A stretch of 64,000 bases of DNA from the NCBI GenBank assembly GCA_951230915.1, contig OX579634.1, positions 11,124,725 through 11,188,724 on the forward strand. The letters are read 5' to 3'. Position 1 is the stretch's first letter, and each line of letters starts with the position of its first letter. The position numbers were made by a program, and so were the translations under genes. The stretch is from Antitrichia curtipendula (Eukaryota; Streptophyta; Bryopsida; Hypnales; Leucodontaceae). Positions 23,880 through 34,833 of this stretch are shown piece after piece. The notes under the pieces are model-generated. The model did not search any database. It was not told the origin of the DNA and saw only the letters and a list, made by a program, of their open reading frames with translations.

Positions 23880-26800
23880 ATGGAGCCCATTCACGACGGT
23901 GACAGGGACTTGCTTCTGGTCTACTGTCCAGGAGCATTGAAGGCCTCGGAGAAATATTTCTCATTGATGCACGCGATTCAGGCCCAATTGAGCCTGCGCC
24001 TATGGATCGTCGTGTTGCATAACACAGACCAGGAGATACTGAGCTCCATCCAAATCGATGTCAGCTTGACAGGAGTCCTTGCCAGGCTGAAGGAGCGTGG
24101 CTTCCGCTCCGGCAGCATGGAGATAGAAAACGTCTTCCTAGCTGGACACAGGTTCACCCCTTCTTCACACGAACAGTTCGTGCTTCCCGTTCAATCCTTG
24201 ATTGCAAAACTCGCACAGCACACTCCAAGCTTCCAATGACTGAGCAAATTCAAAACTGTACTAAATGATTTTGTAACTTTCTACAACTATGGATCACTGA
24301 TTCAGGGGTTAACCCCTCTTTAACGCCTTAATCCTCTTTCAAATTTGGGCACATTTTTGGCTTATGTTTTTGTACACAAATATCATTTACCAGAATAATT
24401 TCATGAAATTGTGCATCAAAGAAGGCTGTCTTTTCAAGATTCAAGTGTTACATTGGATGAATGAGAAGCTAGTTGGATGAAATAGCACTTGCAAGCCCTT
24501 TGATCATCGTCCAAAAAAGTGGATGTTGATGCAGTTAAGGGTTAAATCAAAGCTTTAACATTGAAGTGCTCTGACGTCCAATTTTCGGACAATGAACAGA
24601 TTTCATTTTCTTGTTTCTTGCTCGTTGCTTCTTGGATGAAAGTCATCCTAATTTGTGGAGATACTTTATCAAGTTCTTGTCCTATCTAGCGGTTGGATTT
24701 GGTGTTACTAGAGCAAGTACTAGGGTAGATATTTTTTTTCTAAAATGACAAATGTGGAAGTATGTCAAGTGGTTGGCCAAGCCCAAATTGCATTGACTCT
24801 AATTCAAAATTGAACTTGCAAAAATTAGGTCATAGATTTAAAAAGCACACAAAAATTTCCAAAAAATCATCATGTCAAAAGAAACTCCTTTCAAATCCAT
24901 TCCAACAAGTTTCACTCCCAAAAATGATAATATTTTGCTTGTAATCGAATATCAAAGAAAATTTTGAAATTTTCCTTTCAAAAAATTCATAGAAAAAATA
25001 TCGGTGATAGCATTGGTGAATCTAACTGTATGGATGGAATCTAAAATCCAAAACCTACAACTTCCTTTGTATAGCAGTTCCAAAATATTCTTCTAAATAG
25101 TACATCATAATGATTTTTCTCAAATCGTCAATTCTGGAGAAGACTCCGGACATTTACTAAAGCAGGGTTAAACCTTCCTTAACAAGAGTAAGTCAATAGA
25201 CATCAATATCTTGACATCCAAATTTTCATTAGAAACAAATGCTTCCCCTTCACCTCCCATGGGTATTTTCACTTGCCTAGAGAACAAGGATGGCAAAACC
25301 ACGAGACTCTATCTCATTGGGAGCTATTATTGTGAAGAGGAAAGTAATGTGGTGCTCTATCTTCTTATAGTGTGAATGGGGTTCCCTGTAGGTAGTTGGA
25401 GTCTCACAAAATCGAAATCCTCAGTTTGGGTAGTCTCTGCCTTTGTGGGACAGAGCCAAGAGAAGTATTCATAGATTTATTGCAATTCAAGGTAGCGTCC
25501 ACAAGAAGGGAACCAACTTTAATTCTTACAAACTTTTCTTGTAATCATCCTGCACAATCAGTTGGTGTGTGTTTATAAAGTGCAGTCCATGGCAATGCCA
25601 CTCTAGCTGAATTTGATTTCCGATGCTAGTGAATTTGTACACAATGTGTAGCATGAAATCAACTTACCAAGTGGGTGTGATGAACAGCACCGGGGCATGC
25701 ACAGCAAGACCAGTAGCACTACGACGAGCTCAAGGTTTCATCCAAATGGGTTCCTGCTTCTACCCGAAGTCGGACAACCTTGCGCAGCACCCCAAGCCAG
25801 TGCTCACTCTCGGCGGCGGTCGTGACGGCCAATTGCCCCCCTCAACCATCGCCAAGCATTGTGCTGAAGTTGTTGCCAGCGAGCCAGACCTCGGCCCCCA
25901 CAACACCTACGCCGTGAAGCCTGTGATCACCATCCCTGGAATGAACCACGCGCAGTTCTGCGACGGACGTCCCAACTTGGAACGAGGCGACCTCCCCGCA
26001 ACAATCAACCTCAGTGACGCGCAAGACCGCGTGGGCGAGCTTGTTGCTGCCTTTCTTGCAGTCCAGTCTCAAGGCTCCACTGAAACTGGCTCCCGTGGGC
26101 TGGAAACGCTCACCAAAGCAGTCAAGGATACACACCGGAGGTATAAGGTGCTCTGGGAAGCGCTTGCCAGTCAAACTGGTGACGCCGCGGCTCATCAACT
26201 GCACGTGGCCTCGCCTTCTTCATTAGCCCTAGAGAACGTCACCGTTGTGCAACATGATTTCGTAGACAACTTCGTGATCTCCAAGCCGTGGATCGACGCC
26301 GAGAGGAGCAACCAGGTCAGTGATGTTGTTATGCCGTTTCAAACTTCAACAAAATTACTACACCCTTATTAAAGCCTTCCAGAACTTTTTCATGGTTCTT
26401 TTGGAAGGGTTTCCAATACTTCAGATAGTTCTTTTGGAAGAGTATTCTACGTACTAATTCTATGAGGTTTTAGAAACTTACCAGATAAGATGTGGGTAAC
26501 CACGTTTGGCTCATTTTGACATTCTTTTGTAGCAAATCCTACACTTATAGCTAGAAGCTCCATTGATGGAAATCAGCCAAGGATGTTCTCTGTTAACCAC
26601 ATGGCCAAACCTTCTTACAAAATTTTCTTGTTACTGAACCAGGTGTTCATCACGACGTATCTGTCACCAACGAAGAGGCGAGGGCTGTGCAACTTGTGGG
26701 TGAAGATGAAGCTCCGTGAAGCTGTGCTGCAACGTTTCCACTCCGCAGGGGATCGGGCCTCGCCCCTTGCATCTCTCGGCAAGGAGATCAACAGCAAGAC

Positions 26801-27086
26801 GTTCGAAGTGGCGTTGTCCTTGGTCTGCGAGGAGGAGCGTGAGATGTTTCTGAAGCACGGGAAGAAGCTTCGTTTTGTGGACGACTGGCTCTGCCCTCCA
26901 CCGGCGACGGTTTGGATCGGGAGCGACTTGAGCTTCACGCCCACCCCGAGTGGGGACGTCCAAGTGCAAACGCCTGTTCTGCTCAGCCCCGTGACCATGC
27001 CGCCTCGCTTTGCAGGCATGCATTACATGAAAGTGTTGACGCTGGGCACTGCGCTTCACTGGATCCTCAGCGACTCCTTTCGGTGA
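23880..27086 (+). CDS. alpha/beta-hydrolase fold protein, 3 coding exons, 447 aa
   Basis: Exons: 23880-24151, 25688-26315 and 26643-27086. The key test is the first junction: the exon ends FLAGH-AG and the next begins C-ACC-GGG-GCA, which recreates a nucleophile elbow GHSTGA with Ser91. The rest of a hydrolase triad follows: Asp137 in GGGRDGQLP and His178 in IPGMNHAQF. The N-terminal part (LLLVYCPGAL, RLWIVVLHN) supplies the first core strands and the oxyanion region. Beyond residue 200 comes a C-terminal extension of about 240 residues with no recognised domain, containing KLRFVDDW, ATVWIGSDLSF and MPPRFAGMHYMKVL. I recall similar two-part proteins from bryophytes and algae, without an assigned substrate. 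The catalytic class (esterase/lipase/chlorophyllase-like) is inferred from the fold only. The first intron is long (1.5 kb), and the start may lie further upstream. Confidence 0.75.
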
Positions 27087-27901
27087 CTCTATTGTTTTGT
27101 TTTTTTAACTGGTTTCTAGTTTCATGAACCTGTAATATTTATCCGTTGAATTGAGAGAGGTCACTGATGTAACTAAATTTACAAGTTCATCTGTCATGGT
27201 TTCATGGTTTGTTTAGAGCTAGCGTTGGTGAAGTTGGAACAATATCTGAAACTTGAAACACGAATTGGATATGGGAATTTCATGCATTGCATGAGAAGTG
27301 TTGACGCTGAATTTCCGACAACGAGGGACATTGCCCAACGTAAATCACGAGCAGGAAAACCGAAGTTGGATTAAACAATTGAGATGAAGAAACAAAGTTG
27401 GATGAAGAATCCATAATGCTCGATTACACGGGCAAATCTGCGTAATCGGGCATTACAACTGATTGTGCCACAGAACTTTCCCAAAAAATGAACGGCCTCT
27501 GTCCTAGGAGTGATTTACGAAGGGTACCTATTGTCAATGACTCCACAAATGGTGACATGTGTACCCATGTACAGTCGAACCTCTATAATCTATATATGTT
27601 ATAAGCAGGGAAATAGAAGATTTTTAACACATACTCACTCTGATTCAAAATAATACCAGTGTTTCATTTGTGTTTCACAAAGGACAAACATTATAGTTAT
27701 TTAGAAACAGAGTGAGTATAACATTATAACATGTAGCAAATAATATTTATTTAACTTTTTGGCTATTAATAAATAATATATATTTGATTTATCAAGTTTT
27801 GGGCCATTAATAATAATATGCAGATTAAATTGTCAACATTTGGGCTATTCTAACACATAGCAAGGTATATTTACAAAGATGCTATGAAGAATTGATAACG
27901 T
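27087..27901. other. AT-rich intergenic DNA
   Basis: 3' end of the hydrolase gene, then AT-rich DNA. Nothing further recognised. Confidence 0.5.
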
Positions 27902-28823
27902 TTAACTCCTAGAAGCCTGTTTGTCTCCTTGGGGGACAATTTGGGTCCAGGTAGGTTTCTATGACTTCAATTTTTAGTGAAATTTCTTGAATTTTTTTTA
28001 AGGATGTGCGGTTTTGCAAGAGCTTTTCGGATATATAAAATTTCAATTGGTGCCCATGAGAAAATATTATGGCAAAAATGGAGACTGGTAAGCAACACAA
28101 AAAAATTTTAAATTTTTTTTAAAAATTAAATTTTTTTTTCTTTCCTAAAACTATATATTTTTGTCTACATTTAAAGCTTTGATTCATTCTATTTGGAATA
28201 GTGATGAAAAGGTTACAGAAAATCTTAGTTTTTTGGGCAATCTAAGCATCTTCTTGAAAAAATAACATATAGGATTCATTTTCAAATGCAATTTTTATAA
28301 TTTTCAAAAAACAATTATTAGACAGGGTTGTATTTACTTGCTAGAACAATCTCACCATTCGAATTATTGTATTTCAATTTCATCTTAGAGCTATTAACGA
28401 TTTAGTTTTTCCCTCAATTTTGAATCTACTTCTACTTAACAATTTTTTAATGAGTAAAAATTAAGTATTTTTTCTTTTGGATTTTTTTCCCTAGATTCTC
28501 AATTCAATTATTCAACATAAAAACTTAGAAAATCAAAATTGACAGTACAAAACATTCAAGTTAAGAGGATTTAAAGCAAAAAATTCTAGTCAAGTAAGGT
28601 GCAAAAAAATTTGTTTTCTTCACTTTGGATGCAAATATCTTGCAATGTTTGCGGTCAAAGCTTCTGAAATTTCTTGCATATATTCTTCTATTAGTCTATT
28701 ATAAGATCCTATAGTTAGATATGCAAAAGAAAACAATTTTTAAAATTTCTTGCTCTTTGCAATAGAAGTGGCATTTTTGAATGTGTGTTGACGGAGAAAA
28801 GGCCTTGGTCCTTTAGGGGTTAA
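27902..28823. mobile_element. TTAA-bounded element, short-family type, reverse orientation
   Basis: Bounded by TTAA at 27902-27905 (TTAACTCCTAGAAG) and at 28820-28823 (CTTTAGGGGTTAA). The left end, with a GGGACAATTTGGGTCCAGG stretch, is the reverse complement of the right end of the elements at 29990 and 41627. It is non-coding and contains degenerate internal repeats of a CATAACTTTT-type motif. Confidence 0.6.
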
Positions 28824-28995
28824 CATCTAACACTTTTCTTTGAAGATCTAAAAGGGGGACAAATTTTGTAGCATATATGAGTATTTAATACTTATCAAGG
28901 TGACAAGTATAGAGGTTAAAAGAATTAGTAATTTAACATCATTTTTCTTTGAAGATCTAGAAAGGGGGGTGAACTTCTGTACCATATATGAGATT

Positions 28996-29973
28996 TTAAC
29001 CCCTCGTCGCCGGAGGGGACGAAAAGTGTCCTCACAGAAAATTCAAAGTGCTGTAACTTTTGCATCCAATGTCCAAATTCAATAAAACTTGTTGGTAAAG
29101 TTGCGCTCTCTCTTCTAGTTTATGTGGTACATTTTTCAGATCAATGCAAGCTTTATGGATTTCTTGAAAGCCAATCGAAGTTCATAGGTTCAATTTGAAT
29201 TCACCAAACTGCATTTGAAGGCTGCAACTTTGGGGGCTTGTAATTCCTTCATCCAATGTTCGTTTTCAATAAAAATTTGTTGTGTTATGTTCCCCTTTAA
29301 GTCTATTTATTGTGTTTAAATTTTCATGTCAATCCAAGTTGTTTTGAATGCTTGGGAGCAATTCGAAGTTCAAAATCCAGACATTTTTGCATTACTGTGA
29401 ACTTTGGTGGCTTATAACTTCTTCAGACAGTTTTTTTTTTCAATACTTTTTGTTAGAAAAGTTTCACATACTAGTCTAGTTCTTGTGGTAAAAATTTCAT
29501 ATCAATCCAAGAAGATATGATTGACTAAGAAGCATTTTAGCAGAGGTAGGTTCAGCCGCAGATGTGGTTTTCTGCTACTTTTTTCACTGTTTTTTGACAT
29601 TTCAAAACAATTTTGCAAATACAATGAGTCAATTAAAAGTGTTTTCTTTTCCACCAAAGTGTTTGTCTTGTGGTTTAGAATCACTTTGTAGTTTAAAGTT
29701 TTTACATTTGAGTAGATTAGAAACCGAATTTCACCTCCAAATGTGTTTTTAGGAAGATTTCAGCATCTTTTTTCAACACTAAAACATTATAATCTTTCAA
29801 TCTATACGACTATACGGTCAAATGATCCCAAATTTGATTTACACCATCTACAACATGCACACTAAAAGATTGTACAATTAAGATTTGTATATCTTACTCA
29901 CATTCAGACTTATAACATTTGAAAAGGAAGTTTGTTTTTTGACATGGTTAGGACTTTGGTGGTGAGGGGTTAA
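28996..29973. mobile_element. TTAA-bounded element with CCCCTC ends
   Basis: Begins TTAACCCCTCGTCGCC and ends GGTGGTGAGGGGTTAA: inverted CCCCTC termini inside TTAA. It is non-coding, about 980 bp, and its inside is built of loose repeats around GTAACTTTTGCATCC and related sequences. The interior does not obviously match the neighbouring elements, only the terminal rule does. Confidence 0.5.
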
Positions 29974-29989
29974 TGCTCATTCATTTGAG

Positions 29990-30525
29990 CTAACCCCTAA
30001 AGCCCCGAGGGTGTTTTCTGTCAAAAACCACTCAAAATTACCACTTTTGTAGTTCTGTTGCATTCACATAAAGAAACCCCAAAAAATAAATGTATATATA
30101 GAGAGAGAGAAATTTAATTGTAGAATCTTGTACTTGATTTGTCTAAGATCATGTAGTAAAAATTTCATCAAATTTGATCGTACGGATTGGAAGATATTAA
30201 CATTCAAAATTGGACAAAAAAAAATTCTTAAGAAGATACTTAAATTTCCCGAAAACATAATATTTTAGGAAAAAAATTCAAAAATAATTATTTTGACTTT
30301 TTATAATGTTTTTTGGGCTACTCACCAATCTCTATTTTTTTGCTTATTGTGCCATAACTTTTTCATCCAGCATCCGATTGAAACAAAAATTATACATACC
30401 CAAAGCTCTTGCAAAACTACACAACCTCAAAAAATCTCAAAAAAATTCACTTCAAATTGAGACAATAGAAACCTACCAGGACCCAAATTGTCCCCTGAAG
30501 GGACAAACAATCCTTTAGGGGTTAA
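29990..30525. mobile_element. TTAA-bounded element, short family, forward
   Basis: Starts CTAACCCCTAAAGCCCCGAG and ends CAATCCTTTAGGGGTTAA, giving inverted CCCCTAAAG ends. It is about 536 bp. The sequence aligns by eye along most of its length with the element at 41627-42174 (for example GTCAAAAACCACTCAAA near the left end and CCAAATTGTCCCCT near the right end). Confidence 0.7.
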
Positions 30526-30999
30526 CAAGTATAGAGGTTTGATTGTATATTCAATCTTGAAAGTGCATAGCCCTTAGCAACAAAATCAAACTACGCTTTC
30601 ATACACAATATTGGCCATGGAGATTTATCAAAATGTATAACTTAATACTCTACAGAGTACTTTTCAAGCCAATTTTTATTATTATTTCTATTAATCTTGT
30701 TATTTTCAACTTCTCTAAAATAGAAAATGAGTTTTTTACAAATTTCAGGTCACATTCCTTTAATATTTTTCATATATTAAATACAAAATATCTTCAAGGA
30801 AATTAAAATTTGGAAAGAGCACTACATTTTAATGGGGAATAGAAGTATTTGTAAAATCATGACATTCTGATTCTTTTACTATGCACTGAAAAAAAGTTGT
30901 CACTACCTATTTTGGTATTCCGGTCAATGAAGGCCGTTGATTTTGTTAAAAAAAATCAGACCCCTTTGGAGCACCATCGATTCAAAAAAACAATTTGGG

Positions 31000-31365
31000 A
31001 TATGATACAAATATGGATATAGATGCAATATTGATATTGATACATGTACAGCTACATATACATATACATCTACGTATACAGATACAGCCATGGATATATA
31101 TATAACTACAAATATATATATGGATATGGGATATATCCCATATCGATTGCCAACCCTACCCCCACCTCAAAATTACAAAATGGTGGGAGGAGGGGGAGGA
31201 GGTTGAAAAATGATTTTCAATTAATTTAATTTTTTAATTTTTTGGAGTTCACCAAGAGGGGTAATTGAAAAAAAGAAATAAATTTTAATTTTTTTAATTT
31301 TTTTTGAGTGCATAGTGACATCCGTGTCACTATGCCTATGCACTCAAAAGAGGCAATAACTACCT
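31000..31365. repeat. dispersed hairpin-ended repeat, copy 2
   Basis: Second copy of the repeat at 750-1160, with the same order of simple-sequence, G-rich and AT-rich parts. It ends in a hairpin at 31306-31345 made of GAGTGCATAG and CTATGCACTC with an inner stem CATAGTGACA/TGTCACTATG, then AAGAGGCAATAACT. Confidence 0.6.
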
Positions 31366-31604
31366 TCTTCAATTCTGTGTATTGCATTTGGGTTTATGAT
31401 TTTAATGGAATATAGAGGTATTTGGAAAATTATGACATGCCAATTCTTTTACTATGTATTACATTTGGATTTGTGATTTTTATTTTGTCATCTCCCAATC
31501 CACTTTCAAACCAACTCTCATTTCTCAACTAGATTGGTGACCATGAGAATCATCTTTTTTATTACTGTGTGAATCATTTGCTTAAAATATTGCAAAAGTA
31601 CTCA

Positions 31605-31735
31605 TTGGAAGACAAACTACTATAGAAGACCTCCCCTTTTTACAATAAAATTCCAAGGATGAATAGTTACACTTCTGTCCTACGAGAAGGATTTTCTATC
31701 ATCCATCGGACAAAAAAAACATCCTCTTCAGTCCT
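31605..31735. repeat. short dispersed repeat, copy 1 of 3
   Basis: The order CTCATTGGAAGACAAACTA, GGATGAATAGTTACACTT and CATCCATCGGAC is repeated with few changes at about 53655-53800 and 53885-54030. Non-coding. Confidence 0.6.
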
Positions 31736-31748
31736 TAAACACAATATG

Positions 31749-31888
31749 ACTTGACAAATATCTCTATTGTATTATGATTTTTTCATAAAAAGTTCAGACG
31801 TACATTTGAAAATTAATATTACTTGACGGATATCTCTATTGTGTTATGACTTTTTTCATAAAAAGTTCAGACGTACATTTGAAAATTA
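31749..31888. repeat. 72-bp tandem duplication
   Basis: Two adjacent copies (31749-31820 and 31821 to about 31888) share ATATCTCTATTGT and AAAAAGTTCAGACGTACATT with only a few differences, pointing to a fairly recent local duplication. Confidence 0.85.
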
Positions 31889-32275
31889 GATCGGTGATCA
31901 TGCTATTCAGTGTAAATTGACCCGTAGAGCTTGCAAACGTAGACCAAGTTGAAATAATATCTGATACTTGAAATACAAAGCAGATATAGAGATTTCAAGT
32001 TTCAATTGTGCTTCGGCAAGAACATCTTCCAGACTTGCATAGTCTCTGACCCTCTACTGCCGTATGCAAATTGCAAAGGACAGCACTGTTCGGTCAACTT
32101 AAGGAAATTCAGGATACGTAGAAGTACCAATTGATTAGAGACAATCCTGAGAGATCAAAAGCTCCTGAGTGATAGAATTTCGAAAAGGCGATAGATGCTA
32201 TCAATCTATGCTTCCACAACCACGGAATAACACTATGGTGTGCGTGAAGACTCGCACTGCAAGTTGTGTTTCCAT
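31889..32275. other. 3' flank of the HD-domain gene
   Basis: Lies downstream of the stop codon of the minus-strand HD gene and is probably 3' untranslated sequence. No separate feature seen. Confidence 0.4.
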
Positions 32276-34833
32276 TCACTTTTGTGTCGGTCTTCTCTTT
32301 ATGATTTCAGCAGCCCATGATTTACCCAAATCGGTTTGGAATTTCCCTGAGGATCCACAAAATTTTAAAAGCTCAAAATTCACGCAATATGTCCAATTGA
32401 CCTCATCAGATAGTAGCTGCCTGTGAAACCTCGATGCAACTCCTATCGGCCTCTAAGCACCACAACCTGATAAGCACGTCAAAGGTATACTATCTTTGTG
32501 CTGCATACTGAACTAGCAATTCTTTTGCATCTAACTCGCTATTTGCACTTGTGCCAGTAAATTATTATATTTTTAGTAACACCTCTGAGACCAAGTTTAA
32601 ACCCAGATGATACTGGAGGACATAAAAGAACATGACAATAGACTCCTTTCTTTGACTTGGAAGGGAAGTACCTTTGGTAGATTGAAAGAAGTCATCCAAT
32701 GCTTTATTTTGCCCTGCAAGCACACCCAAAACAAGCACGTTTCCAATGTCCATCACACTATTCTTAGACATCCATTGGCAAAACAAACGTCTAAGGCTCC
32801 TCGTGCAACAGAGTTGATTCAATACATAAATAAGGCTATCCACTCACCACTTTCATATTCCACGGCTTGCAATATCATCTCCAACTGCACAAGAAGTCAA
32901 TGATTAGATCAGTACCTACTTCACTTGACACCAGACGCCCATCTTTTCTTATGATAACACCGGTAATTTTCTAGAACATATGCTCATGTACACCATCTTC
33001 AGTTTGGGAAACAAGAACGTCCTTTTCCTAGAACTGGAGAGGGTTTCAAATTGTTGTAAAACACAGGACAAAGAATGTAAAAAGAAGGTAGCAAACATAG
33101 TACTATCAAATTAGAGGCAATTGGCGCCTGAGAGAGGTACCAGTCAGACACATCGCGATATATTTAGTATTTTATGTGTTCATACCTTATCTAGGTCTTT
33201 AACAAATTTGGCTTCAGGAGTGCTGTTGCTCTCATACTCCAGCCACAGCTCCTTCACCTCGGCCGCTGCATAACAATCCATCTCCGTCATCAAGGTGAAT
33301 AGGGACAACAAATAACTCATGCCCCGCATACAGGGTGATGACTCATCGGTGATCATAATCCTCAAAAGCGTCAAAGTTTACATTACCACACACCAATATT
33401 TTGCTGAACTGGTACTCCACAATGCACAAATTATACAGGGATCAACTTCTTCAAAATCTATTCAATAGTATCCTTTAAATACCTTCGATTCCACCTTCAA
33501 GCAATCGGCACATTTCATTGATTGCCGCAGTTTCGAGTCTATTCTTCTCTTCTTTGGGGATGTTATCGGTGGGTGTAATGTCGCCTACAATAGCTGTTGT
33601 ACAAATTAACAATTCCTGATAAGTCGGCGAAAATATTTCCACATATATGGTTTAGGGTTTAGGCAATTAATTGAACACAGAGTTTACAGCGCTAAGGATA
33701 AAATGCAGAGAGCGAGTTATATGTAATTCATGGTTTTCCTAGAAACTCAATTGCTGCGCATAACTACAGAGCAGGGAAATCAGAACACTACCTTCAGCAA
33801 TGTCATGGACCACGGCCATCTTCACGCACCTGCATTGTGGTGAGAATCAGGGAAAAAATTCCTCTATTACAATAATGAACTGCTTCAAATGGCATATTCA
33901 ATCAAGAAAACGATCCTCACCTGTCTTTATTAACACCCGGTAAATTCCCTGAGATGATAGCCATGACTGCCATGCGGTACATGTGATCAGCAATAGATTC
34001 CGACTCCTTCACTCCGTGATTGACCCACCCTGTTCTCTTTGTAGTCTGCATTGTGAGAGGAGAAATATCCAGTGCACGAATGAGATATTCATTCAATGCA
34101 GCCTTTAACCCTTGAAACAGACTGTGGGACACATGTAGAAATAGGAATCTCCGCTGTCCCTAGTAGAAAAATATACAACAGGATACATCTAGGGGTGCCT
34201 GTGTATACTGCAGGTGGGGTTCCCGATTCTAACTTTAAAATGACAAACTCGATTCATCGTATTGCGAAATCGTAATTCAGGTCCAATTTTATATCAGTGA
34301 AGAGCTTTGCAATGTGCTGGTCGAAAATTGAATAAATAGTGAATATAATTTGCAAAATCCCAAATGACCTCCTCAAAACGGGTAAAAACAACAAGAGTTC
34401 CAATTTAGGCTCCTTTTAAGGTTAAACTCATGCTACGAATTTGTCAAGTTCCAAACAAACGAATGCCAGAGCCAAAACCCTAATATGCTTGAACTCCCAA
34501 ACCCGACCGTTTCTGACAAATCCCCAAACTCCAGAAAGGAATATCCGATTGACAACAAAGAGCATCACAATTTAATATCTGATTATGGGAGAAAAAATCT
34601 CCACGCACCTTGAGCCGCTGAATGAGCGTGAGAAATTGGATCGCAGAAGCCGGCGAGAGTGGCGCACTGCGAGCGGATTGGGACGCAGGGACGACGGCGC
34701 CATCCACGCCTGAAGAGTCCATAGCCGGCACTGCAACCGGCCTTCTCCTCTCGAGGGTCAGCTTCAGTCCCGTAGATATCAGTCGAGAGTGCAGAACTGG
34801 AGCAGAAAGAATGGCTGCGAGAGAATGAGCCAT
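32276..34833 (-). CDS. HDDC2: HD-domain 5'-deoxynucleotidase-like protein (HDDC2/YfbR type), 8 exons, 242 aa
   Basis: Metal-dependent phosphohydrolase family that removes phosphate from (deoxy)nucleoside 5'-monophosphates, by homology to bacterial YfbR and human HDDC2. Exons: 34833-34609, 34045-33921, 33829-33792, 33593-33483, 33265-33186, 32884-32848, 32713-32672 and 32346-32276; all are GT-AG and in phase (729 nt). The metal ligands of the HD superfamily are present: His96 in SIADHMYRM, the doublet His125-Asp126 in VVHDIAE, and Asp190 in FVKDLDKVEM. Family motifs TTKRTGWVNHGV, AIVGDITP, EEKNRLE and a C-terminal FQTDLGKSWAAEI also match. The first 60 or so residues are Ser/Ala/Arg-rich without acids and look like an organelle transit peptide; Met38 is an alternative cytosolic start. 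It is divergent from the OEP16-like gene, with 2.2 kb between. Confidence 0.92.

Noticed and set aside
32565..32843. 92-codon minus-strand frame
   Set aside because: Only its 42-bp core (32672-32713) is coding, as exon 7 of the HD-domain gene. The remainder is intron read-through.
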